Positions 36,787 through 46,294 are shown, counted from the first letter of the stretch. The stretch: DNA of 64,000 bases from Subtercola boreus (GCF_003399625.1 NZ_NBXA01000001.1:62001-126000), one strand, 5' to 3'. Program-made: numbers and translations. Notes: a model not told the origin generated them from the letters alone.

Positions 36787-36849
36787 AATCGAGTGGGCAG
36801 TTCGGGCCCCGAGCACGCCCGTTCACGGGCCCGAACCGCCCACTCGATT
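36787..36849. repeat. Long hairpin between lacI and the LpqN-like gene
   Basis: AATCGAGTGGGC (36787-36798) pairs with 36838-36849 and GTTCGGGCCC (36800-36809) with 36827-36836, with one mismatch between the blocks and a 17-nt loop. It lies between two convergent genes and may terminate both. Confidence 0.75.
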
Positions 36850-36875
36850 GAGGCGGGGGGGAGGGGAGCCGGGGG

Positions 36876-37355
36876 TCAGGGGCGCGCGAGGGCGGCCGAG
36901 GACTGGATGTCGCGGAGCTCGCCCCAGAGGGTGGTGGCCTGCTCGCCCGTGGCCGTTGCCGTGATCTGCACGAGGTCGGTGACGGGTCCGTTCTCGATGA
37001 CGGCGATGCGCACGCCCTGCATGAGGGTGCCGACGCGGGCATCCGTGTAGCTGAACTCGATGCGGAAGCCCTCGCCTCCGAGCACGGGGAGGGTGTCACG
37101 GCCGAGCTCGACGACACCCTCGATCGATGTGACCTGCGCAGTGACCTCCGCGGTGGCCTGTTCGAGGGTGTAGCCGGCTCCGAACCGCGAGACGGCGACG
37201 ATCACATTCGGACGGAATTCGCCCGACGGCGCGGCGCGTCCGGCGGCGATGACCGCCCCTGCCGCGCCGAATGAGGCCCAGTCGTCGGGCAGCTCGAGGC
37301 TGATCGACGGGTAGGCGGGGGCGGAATCGCTGGGGAAGACGAGGGTGGATGTCAC
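36876..37355 (-). CDS. LpqN/DUF1795-like small protein at the end of the type VII-like locus
   Basis: 159 residues from GTG 37355 (MTSTLVFPSD). The pattern ISLELPDDWAS, PNVIVAVSRF, LEQATAEVTAQV, GGEGFRIEFSY and DLVQITATATGEQ resembles the LpqN/PsbP-like fold often found near ESX loci, but no lipobox or signal peptide is present, so it is probably cytoplasmic. It could be a chaperone or an immunity partner for the WXG100-fusion protein encoded 63 bp upstream. The family assignment is by eye and moderate. Confidence 0.7.
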   Translation of the reverse strand: MTSTLVFPSDSAPAYPSISLELPDDWASFGAAGAVIAAGRAAPSGEFRPNVIVAVSRFGAGYTLEQATAEVTAQVTSIEGVVELGRDTLPVLGGEGFRIEFSYTDARVGTLMQGVRIAVIENGPVTDLVQITATATGEQATTLWGELRDIQSSAALARP

Positions 37356-37418
37356 GGTGAGACCTTTCTTGCGGGTGGAGGGGAGGGAATGCGAGCAGGG
37401 TGCCGGCGAAACCACCGG

Positions 37419-38546
37419 CTAGAAGCCGAAGATGTCGCCCACGTTGTCCACGAGGTCCTTCGGGCTGAAGGTGAGCTCCTGCGAGAAGCCACCACCGATG
37501 CCGAAGGTGACGCCGGCGTCCCAGCCGAGCTGGACCTTGTCCCAGGTCACGTCGGCGTCGAGGTTGGCGTGTGCGCCGATGCCGGTGCTGACTTCGTAGC
37601 CCACCTTCTCGCTGATCCCACCGACGGTGATCGTGCCGTCTGCGCCGACTTTCGCGCCGGCGAACACTTCGCCGCCCGCGTTGACTCCCGCGCCCTGCGG
37701 TCCGATGGTTCCGCCGGCGTTTCCGTCGACCGCCGCGCCGCCGAGGGCGTTGATGTTGCCGCCGAGGCTGCCGAAGTCGTTCAGCTTCACGTCTCCCGTG
37801 GCGTTGAACTCCTCGCCGACCATTCCGCTGGCGTCGGACTTCGCGTAGTACTGGCCGTCTTCCGTGACGCCGGCGTGGGCCCCGGCGTCGCCCTTCACGC
37901 CGTCGAACCGGTCGACGCTGCCGCTGCCGACGATGTCCCCGGCACGGAAGGTGCCGTGCGCTTCACCGCCGACACCCCATCCCCAGCCCGCCGTCGCACT
38001 GTGGTCGGTGGCACCGTTCGGGCCGTAGGTGGTCTCTGCGTTTGCGTGGCCCGTGCCGTTCTCGACGTAGAGCGAACCGCCGCCGGCAGCGCCGTCGCCC
38101 TTGAGGGGCCCGGTGGTTCCCCACGAGATCTTGTCAGGGGTGATGCGGATGCCCCCGGGCAGTGTGGCGGAGGGAGTGCCCGATCCGGGGCCGGAGCCCG
38201 GCGCTGAACCCGATCCGGAGCCGGTGCCGGAGCCGCCGCCCGCCCCGCCCGCCCCGCCCGCCCCACCCACCCCGTCTGTCGAGGCCGCGTTCTGTTCATC
38301 GGCGTTCCGCAACAGGTCGGCGCTGCCGGCCGAGAGCGCGCGGATCGCGGACTTCAGGCTCGCGGTGTGCGAACCGTTCCAATCGCTTCGGAAGCCCTGG
38401 GCATCCGGACCCTGCCAGGCGTGCGCGGCGTTGACGTTCGTCGTCAGGGTCGACGTCAGGCCCGCCAGGCGGGTCGCAGCCGTATCGAACTGCTGTGCAA
38501 GGGTGCGGAGGGATGCGACATCCGCTCCGTAGAAACCACCGGCCAT
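37419..38546 (-). CDS. WXG100 domain fused to a Gly-rich C-terminal domain, putative type VII substrate
   Basis: 375 residues from ATG 38546 with AAGGAG 8 bases upstream. Residues 1-90 form a WXG100 helical hairpin with Trp44-Gln-Gly46 in AWQGPDAQGFRSDW. A Gly/Ser/Pro linker follows (about 92-125), then about 240 residues rich in Gly, Ala, Asp and Asn, with repeated patterns such as GAHAGV, GGEVFAGAKVG and GIGAHANLDADV, ending GGGFSQELTFSPKDLVDNVGDIFGF. I do not recognise the C-terminal domain; a beta-rich surface or pore-type effector is a guess. No YxxxD/E signal was seen. Confidence 0.82.
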   Translation of the reverse strand: MAGGFYGADVASLRTLAQQFDTAATRLAGLTSTLTTNVNAAHAWQGPDAQGFRSDWNGSHTASLKSAIRALSAGSADLLRNADEQNAASTDGVGGAGGAGGAGGGSGTGSGSGSAPGSGPGSGTPSATLPGGIRITPDKISWGTTGPLKGDGAAGGGSLYVENGTGHANAETTYGPNGATDHSATAGWGWGVGGEAHGTFRAGDIVGSGSVDRFDGVKGDAGAHAGVTEDGQYYAKSDASGMVGEEFNATGDVKLNDFGSLGGNINALGGAAVDGNAGGTIGPQGAGVNAGGEVFAGAKVGADGTITVGGISEKVGYEVSTGIGAHANLDADVTWDKVQLGWDAGVTFGIGGGFSQELTFSPKDLVDNVGDIFGF

Positions 38547-38586
38547 TCCAACCACTCCTTCTGTCTTTCGCCGAATCCGGAGACGA

Positions 38587-38621
38587 CGAAGGCGGGGACC
38601 AACGATCGGTCCCCGCCTTCG
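38587..38621 (-). terminator. Hairpin between the two WXG100 genes
   Basis: Perfect 14-bp stem CGAAGGCGGGGACC / GGTCCCCGCCTTCG with a 7-nt loop, 7 bp after the small WXG100 stop. No T-run follows, so it may be a partial terminator or an mRNA-stabilising element that raises expression of the upstream gene. Confidence 0.65.
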
Positions 38622-38628
38622 GTCGGTG

Positions 38629-38895
38629 CTAGGCGTTCGAGGTTGCTTCCTGGTCGGAGGCGTTCTTCGCCGACTTCTGCGACGCGTCTTCGAGAGCGGC
38701 GATGACCTGCTTCAGCGCGGCGGTGTGAGTGGTGTTCCACTCGCTGCGGAAACCTTCAGCATCCGGACCGGTCCACTGCACGTTCTGGAGCGCGCTGGTC
38801 AGAGTGGTGAGGATCTGCTGCACCTGCTGCGACTGCGTGTTGAGCTGCTTGCTGAGTGAGCGAACCTGCTCGACGTCGAGACCCCATACGGCCAT
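38629..38895 (-). CDS. WXG100-family (EsxA-like) secreted protein
   Basis: 88 residues, two predicted helices joined by Trp41-Thr-Gly43 in VQWTGPDAEGFRSEW. The length and motif position are standard for Esx proteins exported by type VII systems as helical-hairpin dimers. AAAGGAGAG precedes ATG 38895. The GFRS[DE]W segment is shared with the fusion protein encoded next, so the two may form a heterodimer. No C-terminal YxxxD/E motif is present. It lies downstream of the FtsK-type ATPase gene. Confidence 0.93.
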   Translation of the reverse strand: MAVWGLDVEQVRSLSKQLNTQSQQVQQILTTLTSALQNVQWTGPDAEGFRSEWNTTHTAALKQVIAALEDASQKSAKNASDQEATSNA

Positions 38896-39031
38896 TTTTC
38901 TCTCCTTTGTTGGCGCGAGACCGGATGCTCCGGTTCCCCCTGAATCCTGTGAGGTTTTCTCTCACGTTTCAACAGTATGGGCGAGTGGCCGATTGGTCGA
39001 TGGGGAGAACTCCCCATGCGCGGGATGCCGG

Positions 39032-39238
39032 TCAGAACCCGCCCGGGCCTGCGCCGTTGCCGCCGCCGCGATGGACGCCCGCGTCGAACTCCCTGCCGAG
39101 GGAGTCCTTCTGGCGGGGGAGATCGCGCGGATCGAGCGTCTCCTGGAAATCCTTCGCCCGGTGTTGGCGGATGATCAACAGCACCATGAGCGCGACAAGA
39201 AGTGCCGCGAATCCGACGGCGAACCAGAACAACATCAT
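39032..39238 (-). CDS. 68-residue single-pass membrane protein
   Basis: MMLFWFAVGFAALLVALMVLL forms one N-terminal membrane helix; the rest (IRQHRAKDFQETLDPRDLPRQKDSLGREFDAGVHRGGG) is a charged cytoplasmic tail. A strong AGGAGG site precedes ATG 39238. It lies between the ATPase and WXG100 genes, so it may be a membrane component of the secretion apparatus, though no named family was recognised. Confidence 0.82.
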   Translation of the reverse strand: MMLFWFAVGFAALLVALMVLLIIRQHRAKDFQETLDPRDLPRQKDSLGREFDAGVHRGGGNGAGPGGF

Positions 39239-39309
39239 GAGAACCTCCTCAGGATCAGTTTCAACGCTAGCCCGCCCGGTGAGCGAAGTCCACTGTGATG
39301 GTCGGGACC

Positions 39310-42300
39310 TCAGGCGTTCGCGAGGGCGATCTGCACCTTCGTGACGCGGCCCTGATGCACGAGGAAGCCGCGGCCCGGCGGGAAGTCGGTGCGCTTGAAG
39401 CGCCCGAGGGACGTGCCGAGCAGGGAGTCCCCGTCGAGTTCCCCGGGCACCAGCAGCAGGCCGCGTTTGGCGGTCTTGAAGGGGCCGGCGAGGGTCCAGG
39501 CGCCCGACCAGGTGGAGGACTCGCTCTCGCCGATGACGAAGACGTCGTCGCGGAGGGCCCGCTTGACGAGGCGGTCGACGTCGGCCTCGAGGGGGGATCC
39601 GTTCAGCTCGCCGATGTTCTCGAAGACCAGCACGAAGTCGGCGGCCCCGAGGGTTCCCGCGTCGAGCTGGGCGGAGACGTCATCGGCGAAGGCCGAGAGC
39701 TGGGCCGGGTCGGAGATCGAGAGTGCCCAGAACGGCAGCTTCGAGAGGGTGGTGGGGCGCGGTGACACGTGAACGAGCCGCACGGCGGGGCGGGCCCGAT
39801 GGATCGCCGTGGCGATGGTCGCGAGGGCGTTCGACCGGCCGCTGCCCGTCGACCCCGCGACCAGGAATCCGCCGCGCTGGGCGACTCCGAACGGGGCGAG
39901 ATCCTCGTCGCGGAGGCCGAGGGAGGGGTGAGCGGATGCGCCGGGGCCGGCGAGCACGGGCAGCTCCGAGAGCGACACCGCGTCGGCGAGGCGGCCGACC
40001 GGGATGGCGGGTGCGACGCCCTGGCGGCGCATCGAGTCGGCGAGCCGCGCGATCTCGCGTGCCTGGATGGCGATGTTGGAGTCTCCGCCGAGAACGGCGA
40101 TCTGCACTTCGTTGCCGGCCATCAGGCCGCGGCCGGGAGGTGAGACGGCAGAGAGGGCATCCTTCGGCGCTCCGACGAGGGAGTAGTCGTCGGGGTTGGC
40201 CATGCGCAGCACGATGCGGCGCTGGATGGTGGAGCCGAGCGAGGCGGGCACGGCGTTCGGGCGGTCGCCGGCGACGACGATGTGCACGCCGACCTGGCGG
40301 CCGTCGGTGGCGATCTGCGAGAAGACGGTGAACCACGCGGAGTGGCCGCCGAACTCGTACTGCTCGCGGAACGCTCCGATGCCGTCGACGAGCACGAGGA
40401 TGCGCGGCTCGGCAGCCGCTCCGGGCTCTGACGCCATGGCCCGGTACTCCCCGATCGAGCCGGCCCGAACCGCCGCGTACCGGATGGACCGGTCATCCAC
40501 CAGGTCGCGGAGCATGCGGAGCAGTCGGATGACACGTTCCTGGTCGTCGCCCGCGATGATGGCGCCGACGTGCGGCAGTTCTTCCAGCATGGCGAGCCCG
40601 CTGGAGCCGAAGTCGAGGCCGTAGACGTGCACGGGGCCACCGCGCGGGGTGACGGCTGCAGCGACAGCGATGCTTCTGAGGGTGGCGCTCTTGCCGGAGC
40701 CGCCGGTGCCGTAGACGGCCATGTTGCCGTCGCGGTCGGGCTCGTAGAAGACGGTCGGCTGGGCCTGGTTCTCGGGCTCGTCGATCACGCCGACCAACAG
40801 GCGTTCGTCGGTGCGCGGGTTCGGCAGGAGCGAGAAGTCGTAGACCGGTGCGAGTTCGTCGAGCCAGGGCTTTCGCGGCTGGGGGATGCGCGCGAGGGCC
40901 GAGGCGGCAGTGATCGACGTGACGAGGCGGGCGATGTCGTTCGGCCCCTGGTCGGTGAGGGGGGCGGCGTCTTCGGGCGCGGGGGCCTCCCACGCGACAC
41001 CGGATCCGAAGTTCATCTCGACGATGTCGATGCGGGGCACAGGGGGCTCGTCGGTGGTCCAGCCGCCGGCGTAGCCCGTCTGGAAGGCGGCGATGCGGCC
41101 GGGCCCGGTCTTGGCGGCACCCCGGCCCGGGATGGACTGGTCGAAGTATGCAGCGCTCGGGTTGCCGAGGATGTCGCTGGAGTCGTCGGCGTCCGCCATC
41201 CGCAGGGCGATCCGGAGGTTGGTGTTGGCGCGCAGGTTGTCCTTGATGACGCCGGCCGGGCGTTGCGTGGCGAGGATGAGGTGAAGTCCGAGCGAGCGAC
41301 CCCGCTGCGCGACATCCACGACGCCGTCGACGAACTCGGGCACCTCGTTGACGAGGGCGGCGAACTCGTCGACCACGATCAGGAGGCTCGGCGGGGCATC
41401 CGGGTCGCCGGTCTTCTCGAGCGAGGCGAGATCCTTGGCCTTCTTGCTGTTGAGGAGGTGCTCGCGGTAGCGGAGCTCAGCCCGGAGCGACGTGAGCGCG
41501 CGGCGCACGAGGTGCGGTGAGAGGTCGGTGACGAGCCCGACGGTGTGCGGCAGTCCCACGCAGTCGGCGAAGGCCGCGCCGCCCTTGTAGTCGACGAAGA
41601 GGAAGGTCGCGCGGTCGGGGGAGTGCGCGGCGGCCATGCCGAGCACCCAGGACTGCAGGAATTCGCTCTTGCCGGCGCCCGTCGTTCCGCCGACGAGGGC
41701 GTGCGGGCCCTGGCTGCGGATGTCCAGGTAGAACGGTTCGGTACCGGTGTGCCCCACCAACGCACGCAGATTGCCCTCTTTCGAGCGGCGGATGTGCGGG
41801 GAGCCGTCACGGCGGCTGATCGAGTTGTTCTCGCGCCACCGGTCGAGCACGGCATCCGGAGCCTCGGCGAGCTCGGTGCCCGCGAGGGCGAGGTACGAGA
41901 CCGACTGGGGGAGGTCGGAGGCGTCGTCGATGGGCGCGCCGACGTCGACGACGGGGGCGAGCTGCTTGGCGAAGCGGTGGGCGAGAGCTCCGTCGACGAC
42001 CTCGCAGACGACAGGGAAGGTGTTCTCTCCGAGCCTCACCTGTCCGGCGGTGGCACCCTCCGGCGTCTGTTCAATGCTGACGAAGCTCCGGCAGGCGGCG
42101 GGCAGGCTGCCGATCGAGGGGGCCGCCCAGACGATGTGGATGTTCGCATCCGCGCCGCGCTCGACGAGGCGGGTGAGGCGGCCGCGGTCGACGGGCGCGT
42201 CGTCTTCGATGACGAGGATGACCGCCGGCACGAGGGGCGGAACCTGTTCGTCCTTTTTCGCGGGCCCGCCCGCCGTGGCGCCGGCCGACCGGCTGGAACC

Positions 42301-43887
42301 GATCGCGACGCCGCTGACGGAGCCACCGGCCGGGCCGCCGGTGTCGACGGGCCCGCGGAGTGAGACGGCGTTGCGGGTGCGCCTGGCGACGAGTTCTTCG
42401 AGCCGTGCGAGCAGGGCGAGGCCGCTACCGGCGTTGTCGGTGAGGTGGTCGCCGCTCAGCGGACTGTGCGGCGACGAGGTGTGCGGCAGCCACTGCAGCC
42501 ACTCCCAAGTGGCGCGGGAGGTCGGCGAGACAAGGGCGCAGACGACGAGTTCGGCGGGCGAGTGGAGGCCTGCCAGCTGGGCGACGAGCGACCGTGCCAC
42601 TCCGCCCCGAAGCTCGGCGGGGCCGGCGACGCCGAGGGCGCCCGCGCTTCGCAGCTCGACGACGACCGGCACGTCGTCGATCACCGCGAACTGTTCGGCG
42701 ACCTCCTCGAGCTGCGCCCAGTATTCGGGCAGGGAGTCGTTGTTCGAGGGCAGGCCGACCCGGTCGCGGCTGAAGGCGCGGCCGATGCCGAGCCGCACGG
42801 TGAGGAAGGCGTCGTGTTCGGGACGGTGGGTCCAGAGCGGTGACGAGAGGCGGAGGGCGGCCTCGACGGTGTCGGCGACGGCCGGTGCCTCGGTGAGGCG
42901 GACCGCCCGCTGCACGCGCTGGCGGTCGTGCAACCGGCCTACATAGGTGTTCAGCGACTGGGTGAACGCTCTGATCGCGTCCCGCAGTTGCCGCCGGGTG
43001 GTGATGCGATGGTCGACGTAGGTGCCGACCATCAGCAGGGGACTGAGGGCGACGAAGACGACACTCAGGAGCGACTGCGTGACGGCGAACAGCACCGCGC
43101 CCATGATGAGCGGTGCAACGAGGGCAATGATCGGGAAGCGCTGCGCCTGCGGCCGGGTGGGCGGTGCAGGCGCCGGGTATTCGGCGCCGGGGTAGCGCGC
43201 GACGACCCGCGGCGAACGGTTGTACTCGATGACCGGGGTGGAGGGCGCGGCTCCGCCGAGTCGTTGCAGCGGGATGACGCTCACTGCCGTGTCGCCGAGC
43301 ACGACGACGTCTGCGGGGCCGAGCACGGTGCGGGCGACCTGCTCACCGCCCATCAACAGCCCGTTCGCGGAGTTCAGGTCGATGATCTCGACGTTCTCAC
43401 CGATGTTGATGCGCGCATGGCGTTTGGAGACGAGAGTGTCGCTGAGGCGCACATCGATGCCGCGCTCGCGGCCGACGTGGCTGGATCCGAACGGCAGTTC
43501 GAACTCGGCACCCGCGTCGGGACCGCTCAGAACGCGCAGGGTCGCTGCCGCAGGTCCCCGGCCCTGGCCGCTCGAGAAATTGTCGCTGAACGGGCGGAGC
43601 TCGACGACGGAGCCGGAACGGAACCCCGATTCGAGGAGGTTCGACTCGGGGTCGAGCAGGCGCGGCTCACCGGTGGGGCCGGTGACCTGGAGCGTGAGGC
43701 GGCGGGGCCGGAGGGGAGCGGATGTGGCGGCTCCGGTCACCGCAGCGGCTCCGGCTGCGCCGGCGTTCAGCGGATCTGCGGCGAACAGCGCATCCGCGAC
43801 GTTGCTCACCCGGGTGGTGGCGTCGGCGGTTACGGCGAGGTCGGCGGTGCTCCCACCGGGGCGCTGCAGGGTGATCTTGATTCGCAC
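39310..43887 (-). CDS. FHA-FtsK/SpoIIIE ATPase (EssC/EccC-like secretion motor)
   Basis: 1525 residues. Order: ubiquitin-like/first FHA-like N-terminal region (1-100), canonical FHA domain (117-207; GRERGIDVRL, SKRHARI, DLNSANGLL), two membrane helices (252-290), then three FtsK-type ATPase domains. The P-loops are GGTTGAGKS near 732, GTGGSGKS near 1060 and GSTGSGRS near 1346-1353, with Walker B LLIVVDEFAALV in the first. It is the motor of a type VII-like system; the N-terminal FHA plus fused ATPases matches Firmicutes EssC better than mycobacterial EccC. ATG start, 3 bp after the preceding stop. Confidence 0.93.
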   Translation of the reverse strand: MRIKITLQRPGGSTADLAVTADATTRVSNVADALFAADPLNAGAAGAAAVTGAATSAPLRPRRLTLQVTGPTGEPRLLDPESNLLESGFRSGSVVELRPFSDNFSSGQGRGPAAATLRVLSGPDAGAEFELPFGSSHVGRERGIDVRLSDTLVSKRHARINIGENVEIIDLNSANGLLMGGEQVARTVLGPADVVVLGDTAVSVIPLQRLGGAAPSTPVIEYNRSPRVVARYPGAEYPAPAPPTRPQAQRFPIIALVAPLIMGAVLFAVTQSLLSVVFVALSPLLMVGTYVDHRITTRRQLRDAIRAFTQSLNTYVGRLHDRQRVQRAVRLTEAPAVADTVEAALRLSSPLWTHRPEHDAFLTVRLGIGRAFSRDRVGLPSNNDSLPEYWAQLEEVAEQFAVIDDVPVVVELRSAGALGVAGPAELRGGVARSLVAQLAGLHSPAELVVCALVSPTSRATWEWLQWLPHTSSPHSPLSGDHLTDNAGSGLALLARLEELVARRTRNAVSLRGPVDTGGPAGGSVSGVAIGSSRSAGATAGGPAKKDEQVPPLVPAVILVIEDDAPVDRGRLTRLVERGADANIHIVWAAPSIGSLPAACRSFVSIEQTPEGATAGQVRLGENTFPVVCEVVDGALAHRFAKQLAPVVDVGAPIDDASDLPQSVSYLALAGTELAEAPDAVLDRWRENNSISRRDGSPHIRRSKEGNLRALVGHTGTEPFYLDIRSQGPHALVGGTTGAGKSEFLQSWVLGMAAAHSPDRATFLFVDYKGGAAFADCVGLPHTVGLVTDLSPHLVRRALTSLRAELRYREHLLNSKKAKDLASLEKTGDPDAPPSLLIVVDEFAALVNEVPEFVDGVVDVAQRGRSLGLHLILATQRPAGVIKDNLRANTNLRIALRMADADDSSDILGNPSAAYFDQSIPGRGAAKTGPGRIAAFQTGYAGGWTTDEPPVPRIDIVEMNFGSGVAWEAPAPEDAAPLTDQGPNDIARLVTSITAASALARIPQPRKPWLDELAPVYDFSLLPNPRTDERLLVGVIDEPENQAQPTVFYEPDRDGNMAVYGTGGSGKSATLRSIAVAAAVTPRGGPVHVYGLDFGSSGLAMLEELPHVGAIIAGDDQERVIRLLRMLRDLVDDRSIRYAAVRAGSIGEYRAMASEPGAAAEPRILVLVDGIGAFREQYEFGGHSAWFTVFSQIATDGRQVGVHIVVAGDRPNAVPASLGSTIQRRIVLRMANPDDYSLVGAPKDALSAVSPPGRGLMAGNEVQIAVLGGDSNIAIQAREIARLADSMRRQGVAPAIPVGRLADAVSLSELPVLAGPGASAHPSLGLRDEDLAPFGVAQRGGFLVAGSTGSGRSNALATIATAIHRARPAVRLVHVSPRPTTLSKLPFWALSISDPAQLSAFADDVSAQLDAGTLGAADFVLVFENIGELNGSPLEADVDRLVKRALRDDVFVIGESESSTWSGAWTLAGPFKTAKRGLLLVPGELDGDSLLGTSLGRFKRTDFPPGRGFLVHQGRVTKVQIALANA

Positions 43888-43890
43888 GGT

Positions 43891-44667
43891 CTACAGTCTC
43901 GCGTTCCGGTCGGTGGGGGTGGAGGATCCGGGTTCCTGCGGCTCGTCGAGAAGCGGAAGCTGGTCGCGCGTCACGATGCGGGAGAGCACGGCGTACTCGA
44001 CCAGCCGCGCCCGGCGGTTCGTGGCGAGGGCGCCGACCCCGCCACGCAATCCATCGACGCCCGAGCGGGCGAGCTTGTCGCACACGTTGTCGAGCTTGCG
44101 GTTGAACCGGCTGATCGCCCAGCCCAGCCGTTCGGCAGCCGCGGCCGACGAGGGAATCTCGCTGGTTCCCGATCCGTCGCGTTTCAGCATCGGTTCCGCC
44201 AGGGCCAGGATCAGCAGCCTCTGCGACGACGTGAACGCGATCGCACCGAAGGTGGTCGCGCCGTCACCGTCGGGCACGGTCGAGGTGTCGATGAACGGGG
44301 GGAGCGAGGTGTGCACGGCGAACTCGTAGCTGGTCGGCCCCGCGGTGAAGACCACGGTGGTGAGCCGGAAGACGATCGGCAGTCGCGCACCCGGGGCGAG
44401 CCACGCCTGCACGCCGCCGGCCGAGTCGGACATCGACGCCGACAGCCGCGAACCCACGTTGTTCAGCCACCACAGGCCGTCGCTGAAGGTGATCTGCAGG
44501 AAGTGGCGGTGCAGGTACTGGTTGTCGTCGATGTCGAGGTCGGCGTCCCGCCCCACGGTGAACGCGGTGTCGGGGTCGAGGCGGTACCACTCGCCGCAGT
44601 ACTCGACCGAGGCCTGGTTGGTGCCGGTCGGTGGATTCGTGTCGGGTGCCCGGTCTGTGCCGGTCAC
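43891..44667 (-). CDS. Divergent FHA-domain protein with helical C-terminus
   Basis: 258 residues from GTG 44667, which overlaps the kinase stop (GTGA); GTG 44676 is an alternative. Residues about 20-110 resemble an FHA fold (FTVGRDADLDI, then LHRHFLQITFSDGLWWLNNVGS), but the usual SxxH and NG motifs are altered, so phosphothreonine binding may be lost. The C-terminal part (FTSSQRLLILALAEPMLKR ... AERLGWAISRFNRKLDNVCDKLA) looks like a winged-helix or helical bundle. It is encoded between the kinase and the secretion ATPase and may be an adaptor. Confidence 0.75.
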   Translation of the reverse strand: MTGTDRAPDTNPPTGTNQASVEYCGEWYRLDPDTAFTVGRDADLDIDDNQYLHRHFLQITFSDGLWWLNNVGSRLSASMSDSAGGVQAWLAPGARLPIVFRLTTVVFTAGPTSYEFAVHTSLPPFIDTSTVPDGDGATTFGAIAFTSSQRLLILALAEPMLKRDGSGTSEIPSSAAAAERLGWAISRFNRKLDNVCDKLARSGVDGLRGGVGALATNRRARLVEYAVLSRIVTRDQLPLLDEPQEPGSSTPTDRNARL

Positions 44668-46294
44668 GGCAGGCACTTCGTCACGGGATCGGACGCGCGG
44701 CCATCCGTTCGACGGATGATGACCTCGATGCAGACCTGGCCCGATGCCGCAGCGGGAACGGTGACCGTCGGGTCGGTGACGCGGGCGAGCTTCGGTTCGA
44801 CGCCCGGGCTCACGGTGCCCCAGAGAAAGACGTCGCCGTCTTCCGGTTTCGGATTCTGCCAGCTGAAGACGATCCCGGCTGCCGACGTCTGGGCGGCGAT
44901 GCCGCTCACGGCGGGCACGCGTTCGGCCGGCTGGATGTCCACCGGAGCATCTGCGCTGGACGTGACCTGGGCGGCGGGACTGCCGCCTCCGGCGTTCAGG
45001 GCGAACACCACACCGAGAACGATGACGACCACGAGGAGGGCACCGCCGCCGATGAGGAGCGGGAGACGCGTGCGACGGGCTGGCGCTTCGGGGAGCGGCG
45101 CGTCGGCCCGGCTCGGCTGTTGGTCGCGGCGCACCGTCTCCTCGACGGGCGGGGCCGGGGCCATGGCAGCGAGTGTCGGGCCGGCAGCGGATGCGGGTGT
45201 GGAGCCGAAAGGGGAGCCCGCCGTGGGCAGGGCGCCCCGTCGCTCCACCGTCTGCTCGAGCGGCGGCTGCCGGGGCGTCGGCTGTGGCCGGGCTGGGGCC
45301 ACGGGCGCGGCGGGGATGATCGGGGCACGTGTCGTGGAGGGCGCAACCGGGTCGATCGTGACGATGCCGCGGATGCGCGTGTTCCCGTCGTCCTCGTCTT
45401 CCTCCACCTGGGCGGGGAGCGCGTCGTCGAGCACATCGGCTGGCGTCACGCTGAGGCTCAGTTCGAGCTGCACCTTCTGCAGGGCGCGCGCGAATTCGAG
45501 GGCCGAGCCGTAGCGGTCGCTCGCCTTCTTGCTCATCGAGATGGCGAGAACCTGCTCTAGCGAGTCGGGAACGTCGGCACGGCCCGTCGGCTCGAGCCGC
45601 GAGTTCTGGATGCGCGCGATCAGGTCGAGGCCGGCGTTCGATGCCCCGGACTGTTCGAACGGCGACCGACCGGCGAGCAGGGTGTAGACCGTCGCTCCCA
45701 GAGAGTAGATGTCGGCAGCACGACCGCTGGTGGGGGTCTGGTCGAACACCTCGGGAGGCGACCAGGGGATCGACATTCCCACCGATTCCCGTTCGGCGCC
45801 CCCCACGAGTGCGACGGAGATTCCGAAGTCGGTGAGGGCGGGACGGTTGTATTCCGTCGTGAGAATATTCGCCGGCTTGATGTCCCGGTGCAGGATGCCC
45901 GCCCGGTGCGACGTCTCGACGGCGCCCGCCACCTGGATGCCGATGCGGAGCACCTCGGCGACACCGATCTTCTCGCGTCGGTACCGGGCTCCGAGGTTGG
46001 GCCGGGGGCAGTACTCCATGGCGAGGTACGGCCGGCCGTCGGCCGAGATGTCCGCTTGGTAGATGGTGACGATCGACGGGTGGGTCGAGAGCTGCGCCAT
46101 CAGGTTGGCCTCCGCGTCGAAGCTCGTGCGGGCGTTCGCCGACAGGGTCTCGGGCAACAGCACCTTGATCGCGACGCGGCGGCGGGGCATCCGCTGCTCG
46201 TAGAGGAAGACGTCGGCGAACCCGCCCGATCCGAGCAGTTCGACGTAGCTGAAGCCGGCGATCTCCGGCGGGAGCGACGGCGGGCGGCGTGCGC

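Noticed and set aside
42928-45513. 861-residue plus-strand ORF over the ATPase, FHA and kinase genes
   Set aside because: It crosses three well-supported minus-strand genes and has no recognisable motif.
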